In this document: positions 16,187 to 26,400 of the stretch, in pieces | Layout: each line of letters begins with the position of its first letter | Numbering within the stretch: the stretch's first letter is position 1 | NCBI GenBank assembly: GCA_035499415.1 | Contig: DATJYV010000120.1 | Location: forward strand, 1 to 26,786 | Direction of reading: 5' to 3' | Source of the DNA: DATJYV01 sp035499415 | GTDB lineage: Bacteria; Bacteroidota; Ignavibacteria; UBA10030 | DNA: 26,786 nucleotides | Program-made: the position numbers and the translations under genes | Notes under the pieces: generated by a model | What the model was told of the DNA's origin: nothing | Database searches by the model: none | Seen by the model: the letters and a program-made list of their open reading frames with translations, nothing else

Positions 16187-18445
16187 CTAATGTATGACGA
16201 CAAATTTCCCCCACTGTCGATTTCCCGCCGGGTCCTCGACCGTAAAGTAATACACACCCGATGCGATGATCTGATTATTCCTTGTCACCTGGAACCACTC
16301 CGTCGAATACTGGTCCGCATCGTGCTCGATCGTCTGAATGAGCTGGCCCACGTACGAGAAGATTCGGATCGTTGCGCGCTTGGGGAGTCCGAAGAATCCG
16401 ATCTTGCCGTTGATGTCGTTCGTGGTCGACGCGCCTCCGAACCCCGAGCGGACGATGAAGGGATTGGGCACCACGTAGACGCGGTTCAAAGCGACATCCG
16501 CGGGAGACTGTGTCTGATGCAAAGCGATATTCGTCATGCCGCTGCGCCCTCCGAGCGAGTCGACCGAAACGATCGCGTAGTAGTACGACTCGCCCAGGAA
16601 ACTGTTGGGGTCGACGAGAGTATACACCGAGTCCTTGAAGTACCTCGGGTCCTGTCTCCCGACGCTGTCGATGCGAGTCCAGGGACTGAGCGGATGGTCG
16701 GTCCGCAGGACATCGTAGTAAGAGAAACCCGACCGGAGCCGGCCGGCCGCCGAGGGATTGTTCTGACGCAGAAACGAATCGAACGACTCCACGGCGGGTC
16801 CCCATGTGAGCTTGTTCAGCGCCGCCCGCGTATCCGCAACGCTGAAATTCGGCGCGGGAATCGGAATCGGGATCTTGTAAACGCCCTGCGACGGCGTCGT
16901 GTTGGGGTCGAATTGCGACGAATCGTACTTGACGAGCGCCCAGCCGGTGTAGGTTTGGATCGCCCGGTCCGCCACATCCCGTACCGACAAAACTTTCGGA
17001 TTTACGTAGGCAGGGAGCGGGTACTGCCGGAGGTAGGTGCTACCGATCGTCCCGTTTCCGCCGACATACGGATACTGGAAAAGATTGTACCAACTGGGGA
17101 CCGGATGAACGCCCGGGTACGGCTCGGAAAGGTCGCCGCCATAGCCGCCGCCCATGTCTGTGTAGACGCTGTCCGTCGATACGCCGGGACCGAAGCCCGC
17201 GACTTCGGCGATTGAGAAGCGCATGACATCGTGGGGCGCCATGACATAGGGACCGAAGCCGTAGACGTGCGATACGGGCTGGCGTGTTTCGAGAGTCCAC
17301 GAGGGCCTCGTGCGGCCGAGCCAGTATGCGCCAAACAGAAGGGAATCGTTCTCCCCGGGGCTAACATCGAACGGACTCGTTTTGCGGATGGAAACGGCGT
17401 CAAGAAAACCGGCGATCTTTGAAGGGTAGAGGTTGGAATTCTCGTACCGATTGATGTACGGCTGTTTAAACTTCTTGTTCGCATCGAACACATACGCACT
17501 GTCGTAGACGGGCGACCCCACCTGGGCATGGGTCTGTCCTTTCACGGCGAGATGCGCGTAGTCATAATAGAGTGGAACGATGCCTACGGCCTGGGGGGAA
17601 GTGAGCCCTCCGCCGAATTTGGCAGTGGGCGCCCAGTCGAGAAAGTGAGCGGGGTCTGGTTTTCCATTCCGGTCGTGGTTGTAAATCATGTAGCGCTTGA
17701 GGTCGTACCGCGCGAACTGATCCTTCGCCCGGTAGTCCGCCTCTGACCATCGGTTGTACTCGCGCATGTATCCAAACATCGACGGAGCAAGGCCGTATCC
17801 CCAGGCGACGATCAGTTCCGAAAGCGTGTCGGCCGCTCCCGTCTGGGAATGGTCTCCGGTGTTTTCCAATTCATATTCATAGATGATGAAGCTGTCGTAC
17901 CCGGGAAAACTCCAGGCACGGCTTGTCCTGGTGACCGTCACACCGACCGGCGTTGCCCATTTTGCCACGATGATTTCTTCGGCCTCATCGGGGTTGTAGG
18001 AAGGGTTGAGCGATCCGTCGGCCCGGACGGGATAATTCTCCGTACGCTGGAGCGAGATCGGATAGCTGTAAATGTTTTCCACCTGACTCGTATTGCCGTT
18101 TTGATCCGTGACGGCGCCGCACTGTATTGTATAGAGCGTGCCGCGCTGATGCGCAGCGATGTAGAGCCCGCCGCCGAACGAGTTGTACTGGGCGTTGTTC
18201 GTCCTCGTCTGGTCGATGTAAATCGTCGAATACGCGGGCCACTCGAACGACGGAATTCCGATCGTCCCTCCGCTCCCGCCGTTATCGTACGCGCGGCCGA
18301 TCTCTCCCGTGTTGTATTCCGTCTCGTGCAGCATGCCGCGGGAGTGAATGACGTACGCCCGCAGCTGCGCGGACGCGGTCCCGCAGGGGAGCAGGAGCGC
18401 GGAGATGACGGCAGTCACGATTGTTCGGCTCAAACGCATGCGCAT
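16187..18445 (-). CDS. Secreted protein of unknown function with a T9SS-like C-terminal domain
   Basis: I do not recognise the family of this 752-residue protein. A signal peptide (MRMRLSRTIVTAVISALLLP, cleavage after ASA at residue 26) is followed by about 500 residues without motifs known to me. These are rich in Tyr, Pro and Gly, with YDSFIIYEYELENTGD, EADYRAKDQFARYDLKRYMI and FGAYWLGRTRPSW as memorable segments. An FN3-like stretch (FSYYDVLRTDHPLSPWTRID to SYYYAIVSVDSLGGRSG) follows. The last 99 residues (654-752) run from NRVYVVPNPFIV through ATIRIFSYVGQLIQTIEHD to ASGVYYFTV and GKFVVIH. This is laid out like a T9SS sorting domain but with VVPNPF instead of NYPNPFNPST. It starts one base after the stop of the TonB receptor, with GGAG seven bases upstream. 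The position behind a SusC-like receptor is where SusD usually lies, but no SusD features are present. Confidence 0.8.
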   Translation of the reverse strand: MRMRLSRTIVTAVISALLLPCGTASAQLRAYVIHSRGMLHETEYNTGEIGRAYDNGGSGGTIGIPSFEWPAYSTIYIDQTRTNNAQYNSFGGGLYIAAHQRGTLYTIQCGAVTDQNGNTSQVENIYSYPISLQRTENYPVRADGSLNPSYNPDEAEEIIVAKWATPVGVTVTRTSRAWSFPGYDSFIIYEYELENTGDHSQTGAADTLSELIVAWGYGLAPSMFGYMREYNRWSEADYRAKDQFARYDLKRYMIYNHDRNGKPDPAHFLDWAPTAKFGGGLTSPQAVGIVPLYYDYAHLAVKGQTHAQVGSPVYDSAYVFDANKKFKQPYINRYENSNLYPSKIAGFLDAVSIRKTSPFDVSPGENDSLLFGAYWLGRTRPSWTLETRQPVSHVYGFGPYVMAPHDVMRFSIAEVAGFGPGVSTDSVYTDMGGGYGGDLSEPYPGVHPVPSWYNLFQYPYVGGNGTIGSTYLRQYPLPAYVNPKVLSVRDVADRAIQTYTGWALVKYDSSQFDPNTTPSQGVYKIPIPIPAPNFSVADTRAALNKLTWGPAVESFDSFLRQNNPSAAGRLRSGFSYYDVLRTDHPLSPWTRIDSVGRQDPRYFKDSVYTLVDPNSFLGESYYYAIVSVDSLGGRSGMTNIALHQTQSPADVALNRVYVVPNPFIVRSGFGGASTTNDINGKIGFFGLPKRATIRIFSYVGQLIQTIEHDADQYSTEWFQVTRNNQIIASGVYYFTVEDPAGNRQWGKFVVIH

Positions 18446-18446
18446 C

Positions 18447-21392
18447 CTAGAACTCCAGCGCCAGGCCAACGTCGAACGAGCGGGGCGAATTTTCATACAG
18501 CAGGAACGACATGTCCACACCGAACGGCGTGCCGCGATTCGTGTCGTTGTAGTACCGGACTCCCGCAGGATTATTCAACCCGAGCGTTTCGTAATAATTA
18601 ATAAGGTCGTTCGAAACATTGTTGCTTGTCGCCGAGGGAGTCGCCTGGGCGAACAGGTAATTATAGTTGAGGATCTGATTGTTGAACAAATTGAAAACCT
18701 CGAGATAGATCGAGGCCGTCGTGCCGAAGAAGTTCTTGAATCGTTTGGTGAGGCGGATGTTCGTATTATACTCCATCGGCGTCCGCATATTATTGAGAAG
18801 GCCGAGACTGTTCGGGTCGTAGGTGTACGGCCGGCCGCTGCGGATGAACGAGTTGACCGAGAAGTAAAGGTCGCCCAAGGGATACGAATCCGCGATCTCC
18901 GGCCCCCAGTCGTCGTCCGTTGCGTAGCCGAGGTTGATGATCAGATTATGCGTCCGGTCGAAGTCGAGGAGAATGTCCTTCGCCGACGGCTGGAGCGATA
19001 CGGTCGTCACGCCCAGCGAAGTCTCCGTGAATGAAACGGGGGCATTGGTCGGCGTGCTGCTCTTGCCGGTGGCGACGCTGTATTGATAATTCAGCGAACC
19101 GGTGAGATTTCCCTTGCGCTTGTTGAAGGACACGCGGAATCCCCGGATGTCCGCGTAGTCACGATTGAAGTATGTTTGATAGGAATTCCCGAGGTAGTCC
19201 GTGTAGTATGCCGACTCGATGAGGTCCTTGACATCTTTATAGTATCCGCTCACGTCGAGCGTAAATCCTTCGCCGAACCCCTGCATCACCCCCATATCGT
19301 AGCTGTTCGTCACCTGGGGGCGGAGCTCCGGGTTTCCGAGGATGAGGAGGTTCGGGCCGATGGACGTGGGGGTGAATTGGGAGCGGATCGTGTACTGGAA
19401 CGAGGGGCGCTGCATGAACGAGCCGTAGTTCAGATGGAAGACGGTCGATACCGAAACGGGGAACGAAAACCCGATGCGCGGCTGGAGGCGTCCCACGAGG
19501 GGAGCTTCCTTCTTGGCGACCGAATCCGGGTTCAACACGACCGTCGTGTCGCCGGACGGGGAAATCTCGATCGAGCGGAACGGCGAGATCACGTCCGGAT
19601 AGTATGTCGTGTGCTGGTCCCAGATGTCGAGACGAAGCCCGATGTTGGCGATCATTCCCTCGAATTCCATTTTGTCCTGCGCGTACGCGCCGAGCTCCAG
19701 GGGTTTCGACGTGTATAGGTCGTCGGGCCCTCCTTCCGCGACCCGCACGTTGCTCCTGCTGTCGACATTGATGTGGTACTGGTCGAACTGAACGCCGCCG
19801 GTCAGAAGATGATACCGCGAGACCTGGCTGGTCATCGAGCCCTCAAACGAAAGCGTTCGGGTGAGCTCGTCCCGGAAGTCGTCCTGTCCCGTGCCGACGC
19901 TGAATTTGTCGGGTGCGGCCTGGGTGCCGGTCAGGGTCTTCGCCCATTGGATTTGATTCTGAAGGTCGGTCACGTCGGAATCGGGAACGGAGGTTGGGGA
20001 GGGTGAAGAACCCTGGATGAGGTGGGTCTGCAAGACGTTTAGCTTGAGCTCATAGAACGTGCTCTGACTGAGCGCCTGGGCGAACCGCAGGCCGAGCTGG
20101 TCATTCGAAACTTGTTGATACTCGATGTCGAGAACCCTGTCCCAGATCCAGTTGTAAAACCCGAGCCCGTTCAATCCGGGGAATACATTGATGTCGTCGT
20201 CTCCGTGCGCCCCACTCACCCGGAGCGTTGCACCGTCTCCGAGGTCGGCAACGACATTTCCCATGAACTGACGATGAATGTCCGGCTCCTCCGTGGGAAG
20301 GAACGGCCATTCCACATTGGCCCGCATCGCGAGAAACATCGTCGTCCGATCGCCCAGCGGCCCGCCCGTCCCCCCTTCCACCGAATAATCCACGGTGTTT
20401 CCGTAATTGCGATTAAGGTCGCGCCGCTGCTGAAAATTCCAGAGCGCGCGTGCCACCTGGATTTGCACGGCAGTATCCAGGCCGTAGAGATTGCTGAGGC
20501 CGGATGCCATGGATGTATAATAGAGCGACGTGCCGCTCCCGCTCGACGCATCCCGCTGTTTCCACGTGCTGTCGGCGGAAAGGAGCTGGAGGTACGGGTT
20601 CGCATTGATGTCGTAGACGCTCGGGCCGAAGTGCTTGAGCCCGGGGGCGCGCACGCGAACCTCGGCGCTCGTCCGCCATTTGTCCGGGTGCCCCTCCTTC
20701 ATCGAAACATTGACGACGCCGGATTGTGCGTTGCCGTACTGCGCGCCGAATCCGCTCGTCACGACCTCCACTTCTTCGACCGCGCTCAGAATGGGGGTGA
20801 ACGCGCTCGAGTTGTCGAGCGGGTTCACGATTCCCATCCCCTGCAGTGTGTAGAATTCCTCGCCGTCGCGACCGCCCCGGAAATGTCCGTCGGTCACGTC
20901 GGCGGCAAGGGTGATGACATCTCCCACATCCCGCATGCCCGCGATGTGCTCAACGTCCGATGAGCGGATGATCTCGCTCGTCGAGGTTTTCTCCCTCTCG
21001 ACGTCGGGACGCGTTGCTTCCACGACTACGACTTGCTGTTCGATCACTGCCGCTTCGAGCGCGACATTCAATCCGGTCGTCCGACCCCCGTCGACGATCA
21101 CGCCTTTCTGAATCGTCCTGGCGTATCCGACCATCGAAACCTGTACATCGTACGTCCCCGACGGAACGTTCAGGATGAAGTACGAACCGTCCAGGTCGGA
21201 ACTCGCCCCGAGCGTCGTCCCCACCACCAGGATGTTGGCGCCGATGAGCGCCTCGCCCGTTGCGTGATCGGAGATGACCCCGGAGATCTTCCCGATCGTC
21301 TGGGCAGAGAGAGCGTTGGATGAAATGAGATACAGGAAGGCGACGACAATGAGACGCCGCGTGGTCGGACGTCTCCACTGAACATACGGCAT
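18447..21392 (-). CDS. TonB-dependent outer-membrane receptor with N-terminal carboxypeptidase-regulatory-like domain
   Basis: The approximately 981-residue outer-membrane receptor would import a ligand powered by TonB. After the signal peptide (RRLIVVAFLYLISSNALSAQ) comes a carboxypeptidase-regulatory-like Ig domain (IGKISGVISDHATGEALIGA to about residue 112, with VPSGTYDVQVSMVGYART). A candidate TonB box (QQVVVVEA, 119-126) and the plug domain follow (about 135-232: SSDVEHIAGMRDVGDVIT, EEVEVVTSGFGAQYGNAQSG). The 22-strand barrel ends in FDVGLALEF with the terminal Phe typical of outer-membrane proteins. Total length fits the family. The ATG at 21392 is chosen because the signal peptide starts there; its nearest purine-rich site (GAGGAG) is about 20 bases away, so translation may be weak. 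It heads a block with the 752-residue protein and two barrels. Substrate is unknown; pectin fragments are a guess from the neighbourhood. Confidence 0.92.
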   Translation of the reverse strand: MPYVQWRRPTTRRLIVVAFLYLISSNALSAQTIGKISGVISDHATGEALIGANILVVGTTLGASSDLDGSYFILNVPSGTYDVQVSMVGYARTIQKGVIVDGGRTTGLNVALEAAVIEQQVVVVEATRPDVEREKTSTSEIIRSSDVEHIAGMRDVGDVITLAADVTDGHFRGGRDGEEFYTLQGMGIVNPLDNSSAFTPILSAVEEVEVVTSGFGAQYGNAQSGVVNVSMKEGHPDKWRTSAEVRVRAPGLKHFGPSVYDINANPYLQLLSADSTWKQRDASSGSGTSLYYTSMASGLSNLYGLDTAVQIQVARALWNFQQRRDLNRNYGNTVDYSVEGGTGGPLGDRTTMFLAMRANVEWPFLPTEEPDIHRQFMGNVVADLGDGATLRVSGAHGDDDINVFPGLNGLGFYNWIWDRVLDIEYQQVSNDQLGLRFAQALSQSTFYELKLNVLQTHLIQGSSPSPTSVPDSDVTDLQNQIQWAKTLTGTQAAPDKFSVGTGQDDFRDELTRTLSFEGSMTSQVSRYHLLTGGVQFDQYHINVDSRSNVRVAEGGPDDLYTSKPLELGAYAQDKMEFEGMIANIGLRLDIWDQHTTYYPDVISPFRSIEISPSGDTTVVLNPDSVAKKEAPLVGRLQPRIGFSFPVSVSTVFHLNYGSFMQRPSFQYTIRSQFTPTSIGPNLLILGNPELRPQVTNSYDMGVMQGFGEGFTLDVSGYYKDVKDLIESAYYTDYLGNSYQTYFNRDYADIRGFRVSFNKRKGNLTGSLNYQYSVATGKSSTPTNAPVSFTETSLGVTTVSLQPSAKDILLDFDRTHNLIINLGYATDDDWGPEIADSYPLGDLYFSVNSFIRSGRPYTYDPNSLGLLNNMRTPMEYNTNIRLTKRFKNFFGTTASIYLEVFNLFNNQILNYNYLFAQATPSATSNNVSNDLINYYETLGLNNPAGVRYYNDTNRGTPFGVDMSFLLYENSPRSFDVGLALEF

Positions 21393-21457
21393 TGCGAGTC
21401 GGCTATACGATCTCCTCAACACAGCCGCAGGTGATGATCCGTCCCCGTTGTGTTCCT

Positions 21458-21484
21458 GTCTGGCCGCCGCCGGCGGATCCAGAC
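21458..21484. promoter_or_regulatory. GC-rich inverted repeat upstream of the second TonB receptor
   Basis: GTCTGG at 21458-21463 pairs with CCAGAC at 21479-21484, and CCGCC pairs with GGCGG inside. The hairpin lies about 65 bases upstream of the receptor start. Its role is unknown: operator, leader structure or remnant of a repeat. No convincing promoter boxes are visible in the rest of the 234-base gap (21393-21626). Confidence 0.35.
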
Positions 21485-21567
21485 CGGGTCTAGACGCGCT
21501 CATGCCATCCGCAATATGAGGCACGGTATCGAAACATTCAACCTGCTCCACCTCTCCGGCGCAAATG

Positions 21568-21610
21568 TTCAACGGCGACAGGTGATGTCGCACCGCCTGC
21601 CGCCGTTGAA
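21568..21610 (-). terminator. Terminator-like hairpin after the beta-helix T9SS gene
   Basis: TTCAACGGCG at 21568-21577 pairs perfectly with CGCCGTTGAA at 21601-21610. After one A/C mismatch, CAGG pairs with CCTG, leaving a 13-base loop. It begins 17 bases after the TAA of the preceding minus-strand gene, the right place for a transcription terminator. A proper U-tract is missing (the minus strand continues CATTTGCG), so it may instead stabilise the mRNA 3' end. Confidence 0.6.
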
Positions 21611-21626
21611 CGAACTTTGTTCTCCG

Positions 21627-23324
21627 TTACTTGATCAATATCATTTTCTTTGCAAGCACGACGCCCGGGGTCGTGAGTCGATAAATATACACCCCCGAAC
21701 CAAGCGCGCTCGCATTGAACTCAACCGAATAGTTTCCGGCAACCTTCCGCTCACTGACGAGCGTTGCGATCTTCCGTCCCAGGAGGTCGAAGATTTCCAG
21801 CTTGACGTTCGATTCCTTCGGGACCGAATACGTGATCAGTGTGGATGGGTTGAATGGATTTGGATAATTCTGATTGAGCGTATACTGCTCCGGAATCGGC
21901 GCATTCGCCGTCTGCACGCCGGATGCGGGGTCCGACAACCAGGCCGTTTTCCGCGTCGGGAACCAGTTCAGGTCTCCGGCCGGGAATCCACCGGTCGCGC
22001 CGGTATACGCCGCGGATGAAGTCGAATAGGTGCAGTTCAGCGTATCCCGATAATAGGCGACCTTGTGCCGGTCGTAATCGTCGGAAAGATTCCATTTGCT
22101 CGTCGGCGTATTCTTTGATTTGTTGCCGCCGTTGGGATCGCGATACCAGCGGTTCAAAACCGTCATGAGCCGCGGAATCTTCGTAAGCGTGAGCGTCACC
22201 TTGTTGAACGCATGGGTGGAATCGGCAATCTTGCTGTTGAGGTGCCAGGTCAGCGGCGCACCTTCTCCCGTCACGCCCGCCGACGCGAACTGATTGTAGA
22301 ACGCCTGGCCCGAATCCGAGATCGCGTAGTAATTGTTTGAGATGGACCACTTCGTTGTGTCGTTGGGCACGTCGAGGATCCAGTTCATCCGGTTTCCGCC
22401 GTAGGGATCCTTCTCACCGCTCGGCGCGTATTCCACCTGCCGGACGGCGTCAGTGTCGTTGCCGAGAGAGAACGGGTCGATAAAGAGGTTGTTCGTGATG
22501 ATGCCGCGCAGCCCCATGCCGCCGAGCGACAGGAGGCCGTGATACGACATTCCGTTCGCCAGCGTGTTGTGGTCAAAGCGGAGGAACTTCAGCGGTCCGG
22601 TCGGGCCGGTCAACGGATAGTGCCGGATGATCCGGTCCTGCCAGTTGACAAACGTATTGTTCACAACCCATAGCGTGTCGACCGAAACGTCGCGAATGTC
22701 GAACGCTTTTCCTGCGCCGAGATTCGACCGACCGAGGAATCCCAAATCGCAAAAGATCGAGTTGGTCACCTTGATCGCCTTGGCAGCGCCGTCCGTCCGG
22801 ATGTGGTTTCCGTTCGTCGTGGAGAGAATGCAGCTGTCGATCGTGATGTTCCATCCTGAAGTCGTTGCGGCGATGTCCATCAATCCTCCCTGCAGGTTGT
22901 TCAGGTTGGAGTCGATGGGCTCAAAGTAACCCGATACGATCAGGTTCTTCAGGACGATATCTCCCTGGATCTGGAGCCAGTTGCCCGGAGGGTTCCCCGG
23001 ATTTGCGCCGGTCCCCGTCGGATAGAGATAGATGATGGGTTTACTGACAACGCCCGTCGTGTCGTTCGCCTTCACGCGAAGCGTCCATCCGGGATTTGCG
23101 AACGTCGCGTTGGCGAGATAGATCCCGCCGCGCTGCAAGACGTACGTTCGCTGGATTGCCCCGCTTCTCAGCGCCGCCCCGTTTGCCGTCGTATCCGTCA
23201 CCATCTGTGCGTTGAGGAACGAACCCGCCGTCCCGTCATACGGGACCAACCGCAGATTCTGTGCCCACAGCAGAGCGGGAATGAGGAGAAGGAGGTTCAG
23301 GAACAAGTACCGTGATTTGACCAT
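21627..23324 (-). CDS. Right-handed beta-helix surface protein with T9SS type A sorting domain
   Basis: The 565-residue protein has a signal peptide (YLFLNLLLLIPALLWAQ). It then has a domain patterned like a pectate-lyase-type beta-helix, with successive rungs such as LQIQGDIVLKNLIVSGYFEP, WNITIDSCILSTTNGNHI, AIKVTNSIFCDLGFLGRS, TLWVVNNTFVNWQDRII and LRFDHNTLANGMSYHGLL. Such N-x-x-F/L ladders occur in polysaccharide lyases and in non-catalytic Bacteroidota domains found next to pectin enzymes. I see no catalytic signature, so it may bind or cut a uronate polymer. Residues 483-565 are the sorting domain (NQNYPNPFNPST, final KKMILIK). GGAGG lies five bases before the ATG at 23324, which rules out a longer frame from 23384. 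It follows the first TonB receptor by 82 bases and is probably co-transcribed with it. A terminator-like hairpin lies downstream. Confidence 0.85.
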   Translation of the reverse strand: MVKSRYLFLNLLLLIPALLWAQNLRLVPYDGTAGSFLNAQMVTDTTANGAALRSGAIQRTYVLQRGGIYLANATFANPGWTLRVKANDTTGVVSKPIIYLYPTGTGANPGNPPGNWLQIQGDIVLKNLIVSGYFEPIDSNLNNLQGGLMDIAATTSGWNITIDSCILSTTNGNHIRTDGAAKAIKVTNSIFCDLGFLGRSNLGAGKAFDIRDVSVDTLWVVNNTFVNWQDRIIRHYPLTGPTGPLKFLRFDHNTLANGMSYHGLLSLGGMGLRGIITNNLFIDPFSLGNDTDAVRQVEYAPSGEKDPYGGNRMNWILDVPNDTTKWSISNNYYAISDSGQAFYNQFASAGVTGEGAPLTWHLNSKIADSTHAFNKVTLTLTKIPRLMTVLNRWYRDPNGGNKSKNTPTSKWNLSDDYDRHKVAYYRDTLNCTYSTSSAAYTGATGGFPAGDLNWFPTRKTAWLSDPASGVQTANAPIPEQYTLNQNYPNPFNPSTLITYSVPKESNVKLEIFDLLGRKIATLVSERKVAGNYSVEFNASALGSGVYIYRLTTPGVVLAKKMILIK

Positions 23325-23329
23325 ACGTG

Positions 23330-23334
23330 CCTCC
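23330..23334 (-). promoter_or_regulatory. Ribosome binding site fixing the start at 23324
   Basis: GGAGG lies five bases before the ATG at 23324-23322, exactly where a signal peptide begins. Confidence 0.75.
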
Positions 23335-23406
23335 AGTGGAGATTGATAGTTGGAGAGTGGATTAGGGATAAGCGAATGAGTCATGAAACGAGCAACTGCA
23401 TACTTT

Positions 23407-26400
23407 TCAGAATGTGAGTCGTACGCCCACGTCGCCCGTCGTGCCGTAGCGCGTCCGGCTTGTCGGGAGATTCCAATTTGCGACCCGATTGATCGTCGCC
23501 GTCCCCTCGTCCGTGTTCGTCAGGTTGTTGATGCTGACGAGGACCGAGATGAAATCGGCAATTTCCTGTTTGACAGAAAGGTCCCAACGGGTGAACGCGT
23601 TGGTCACCGGGTCGTTCAGCCCGTCGGCGGAGTATGACTGAATGAACTGACTCTGGTGAAACACGGAAACGCGAATGGAAAACCCGTCTACATCGTACCC
23701 GATTGCGGCATTTCCGTAGAATTCCGGCTGGCCCTCCAATTTTTGCTTGGTGTCGACGATGATGTTCTGGTACTGCGGCAGAGGCGGAAAACCGGGAATC
23801 ATGATGTACGTCGTGACCGTTTGCGTTGCCAGGAGGTGGGTCTGCGAGCGCGTGATGGAAAAGTTGTACGACAGGACAAGATTATGAAAAATACCGGGCA
23901 GGAATCCCAGGTTCGCCTGGTGTTCGACCTCAAATCCCCAGACTTTCGTCGGAAGGTTGGAGTTATACGGAACGATGAGTGAATACGAGCTGCTGCCGAA
24001 CGGTTCTTTCCAGTGCACGCCGAGACTGTCCAGGAGACTGTTATTCGTCAACCCTCCGCCGTTGAACACATGAAACATATCCTTGATCTCCTTGTAGAAT
24101 GCGGAGACCGAAAAGAGTCCGATGGTCTTTTCGAAAAAGGAGGTGTTTACTTCGTAATTCCACGCTTTCGCAGCCCGCAGGTGGTCATTTCCCACGGTCA
24201 GCGCGTTCGAGGCCCCGCCCCCGGTTGCGACGTAGGTCTCGAGCCGCATGTTGAAGTCGGGCCGCGCGAGGGCGCGGTAAGCCGCCGCACGCACGTTCAT
24301 GAAGTCGAACGGACGCAGAATCAACTGGTAGTTCGGGAGCCACACGATTTCGGAGTACGTGCTGTTCGTGTCCTTGATCGACCCCGTCGGCGTCGGAAAA
24401 CCGCCCAGCGATTGCGGCGCAAACCGCGATGTGTAGTCGTTCCGCTCACTCTCGACCCGCACGCCGGCCATCAATGTCATCGCATCGCTCAGGTTCAGGG
24501 TGTTCATCGCGTACGTCCCCCCCACGCGCTCCACGATATCGTAGTAGTTCGCGTCCACCGTGTTGTCGACGCTGTATTCCGGCGTCCGACCGTCGGCGGA
24601 GACGCCGTTCTTGTTGAGGTCGTACCAGAGCTTCATCGCATTGACATCGATAAGCGGCTTGAGGTTGTATTGGTCGAACAGGTCGCGCGACGGAGGGAGC
24701 GGGTCGAGGAAGTCGGATGCGGCGGGAATCCGGTTGCCCGTCGAAAGATACCGCTCGAAGAACGGGTCGAACCAGGTTCCGTGGAAATCCTTCGGAACGA
24801 TCGAGCCGTCCGGGAGCCGCACGTCCGGCTGCCAGTATGTAAGATAGTACGGTGTGAACAACCGGCTCTCCGCTTTGGACCGATCCTTCGTACGGTACTT
24901 GCCGCCGACCTTCAATTCTCCCGAAGCCCAATCCTGGATCGTATACTTCTTGGAGAGGTCGAGCGAAGCGGTCTTCTCTTTGTCCAGGTTCCTCTCGGAC
25001 CGAAAAATGCCGGAGTCCATGCTTGCCGCCTGGAAATTATTCAACGCATACTGAAGAAGAGAGCCGGGGTCGTTTTGCGTGTGGAAACCGTTCGGATATT
25101 TCATTCCCGAGGTCTGCTGGCCGTTGGCGTCGAGACTCGGGGATTCGACGAAGTCGATGTAGTAATCGTACGGCATCTCGCCGAGGGATTGAGCGAACGA
25201 AAGGTTCCAATCGGCCGTCAGGCCAAGCGCGTTGTTCGACCCGTGGAGGGATCCATTGTACGTGTCGAGGTTCTGCTGCCGGTCTTCGAATTGATAGAAC
25301 TCCCGGTCGTTGCCGTCGGGAGTCGGGAAGTTTCGTGTGAACGTTGCGTAGTCCCGGCTCGTTTTGCTGAAGGAGTTGTTGAACCGAATCGAGCCGCTGT
25401 CGGGCGTGTCATAATCGAGGAGAAGACTGACGCCATTCCGCTTCCGGAATTCGTCATTGAACTGGAGAGAGAAGTCGCTGATGTTGTAGTTCGACGGCGC
25501 GCCGTTTGTATAGAGCGTTGCGTAATTGATGTTGTCCTCTTCGCTGCTCCTGATCCGCTTTTCGAGGTTGCCGGTGATCTGGACGCCGGCGATATCGTCA
25601 AGGAATCGTTCGCCGTACCGAAGACTGAAGTCGTATTGGTTTGCAGAGTTCATGAGCGCGTTGTAATCGCCCTTGGAATCGACGCGAAGAACCCGTTCGG
25701 AAGGGGCCTTTCGTGTTACGAGGTTGACGCTGCCAGCGATGGCATCGGCATCTTTGTCCGGCGTCAGCGCCTTGTAGAGCTCGATCCCTGCAAGCGATCC
25801 CTGGGAGAGCGTGCTCAGGTCGAAGCCGCGCGAATCGACGTCGGTCGGCGGCACGCGCACCCCGTCGATGGTGACCACGGTGAACGCATCGCTCATCCCC
25901 CGGAGGATGATCTTATTCGCTTCGCCTCCCGACCGGAGGAGCGAGACGCCGGGTAAACGTCCTATCGCCTCCGCCGCGTTGACATCGGGCAGTTGCTGGA
26001 TCTTCTCCTCCGACACAACATTGACGATGGTGTTCGCGGTGACCTGCTGATTGATGGCCGCGATCTGGCCGCGAAGCTGCGCCGTCACGATAACCTCCTG
26101 GCCTTCGAGAACGTCCGGCGCGAGCGCGACGCTGAGCAGGGTGTCGCTGTTCGCAACGCGAAGGTCCATCAGCTTCGTCTTGTAACCGATATAAGAAATC
26201 CGAACGACGTACGTCCCGGGCGGAACTGCAGCCATTCGGTACGTCCCTTCACGGTCGGTGGAACAGCCGAGACTGGTACCCACGAGAAAAACGTTAGCGC
26301 CCATAAGGCGCTCACCGGTGGTTGAATCGATAACGGATCCGCTCACGACGCCCTGACTTCGCAAGGTCGAAGGGATCAGGAGAAGGAGATTGACGAGAAT

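Noticed and set aside
16190..17215. Plus-strand open frame of 341 codons
   Set aside because: It lies antisense to the FN3-like and C-terminal part of the 752-residue secreted protein and is Arg-rich without structure.
16187..18445. SusD-like glycan-binding lipoprotein
   Set aside because: There is no lipobox and no helical TPR-like pattern, and the C-terminus is T9SS-like.
18446..18520. N-terminal extension of the 752-residue protein to 18520
   Set aside because: It would overlap the receptor 3' end by over 70 bases and put about 28 arginine-rich residues before a normal signal peptide. The ATG at 18445 has GGAG upstream.
21393..21593. N-terminal extension of the second TonB receptor to an ATG at 21593
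   Set aside because: The signal peptide begins after 21392. The extension is hydrophilic and covers the hairpin region.
24013..25956. Long plus-strand open frame (647 codons) opposite the first TonB receptor
   Set aside because: The same shadow effect applies. The minus strand encodes an intact receptor plug and barrel, and the antisense product shows no recognisable features.
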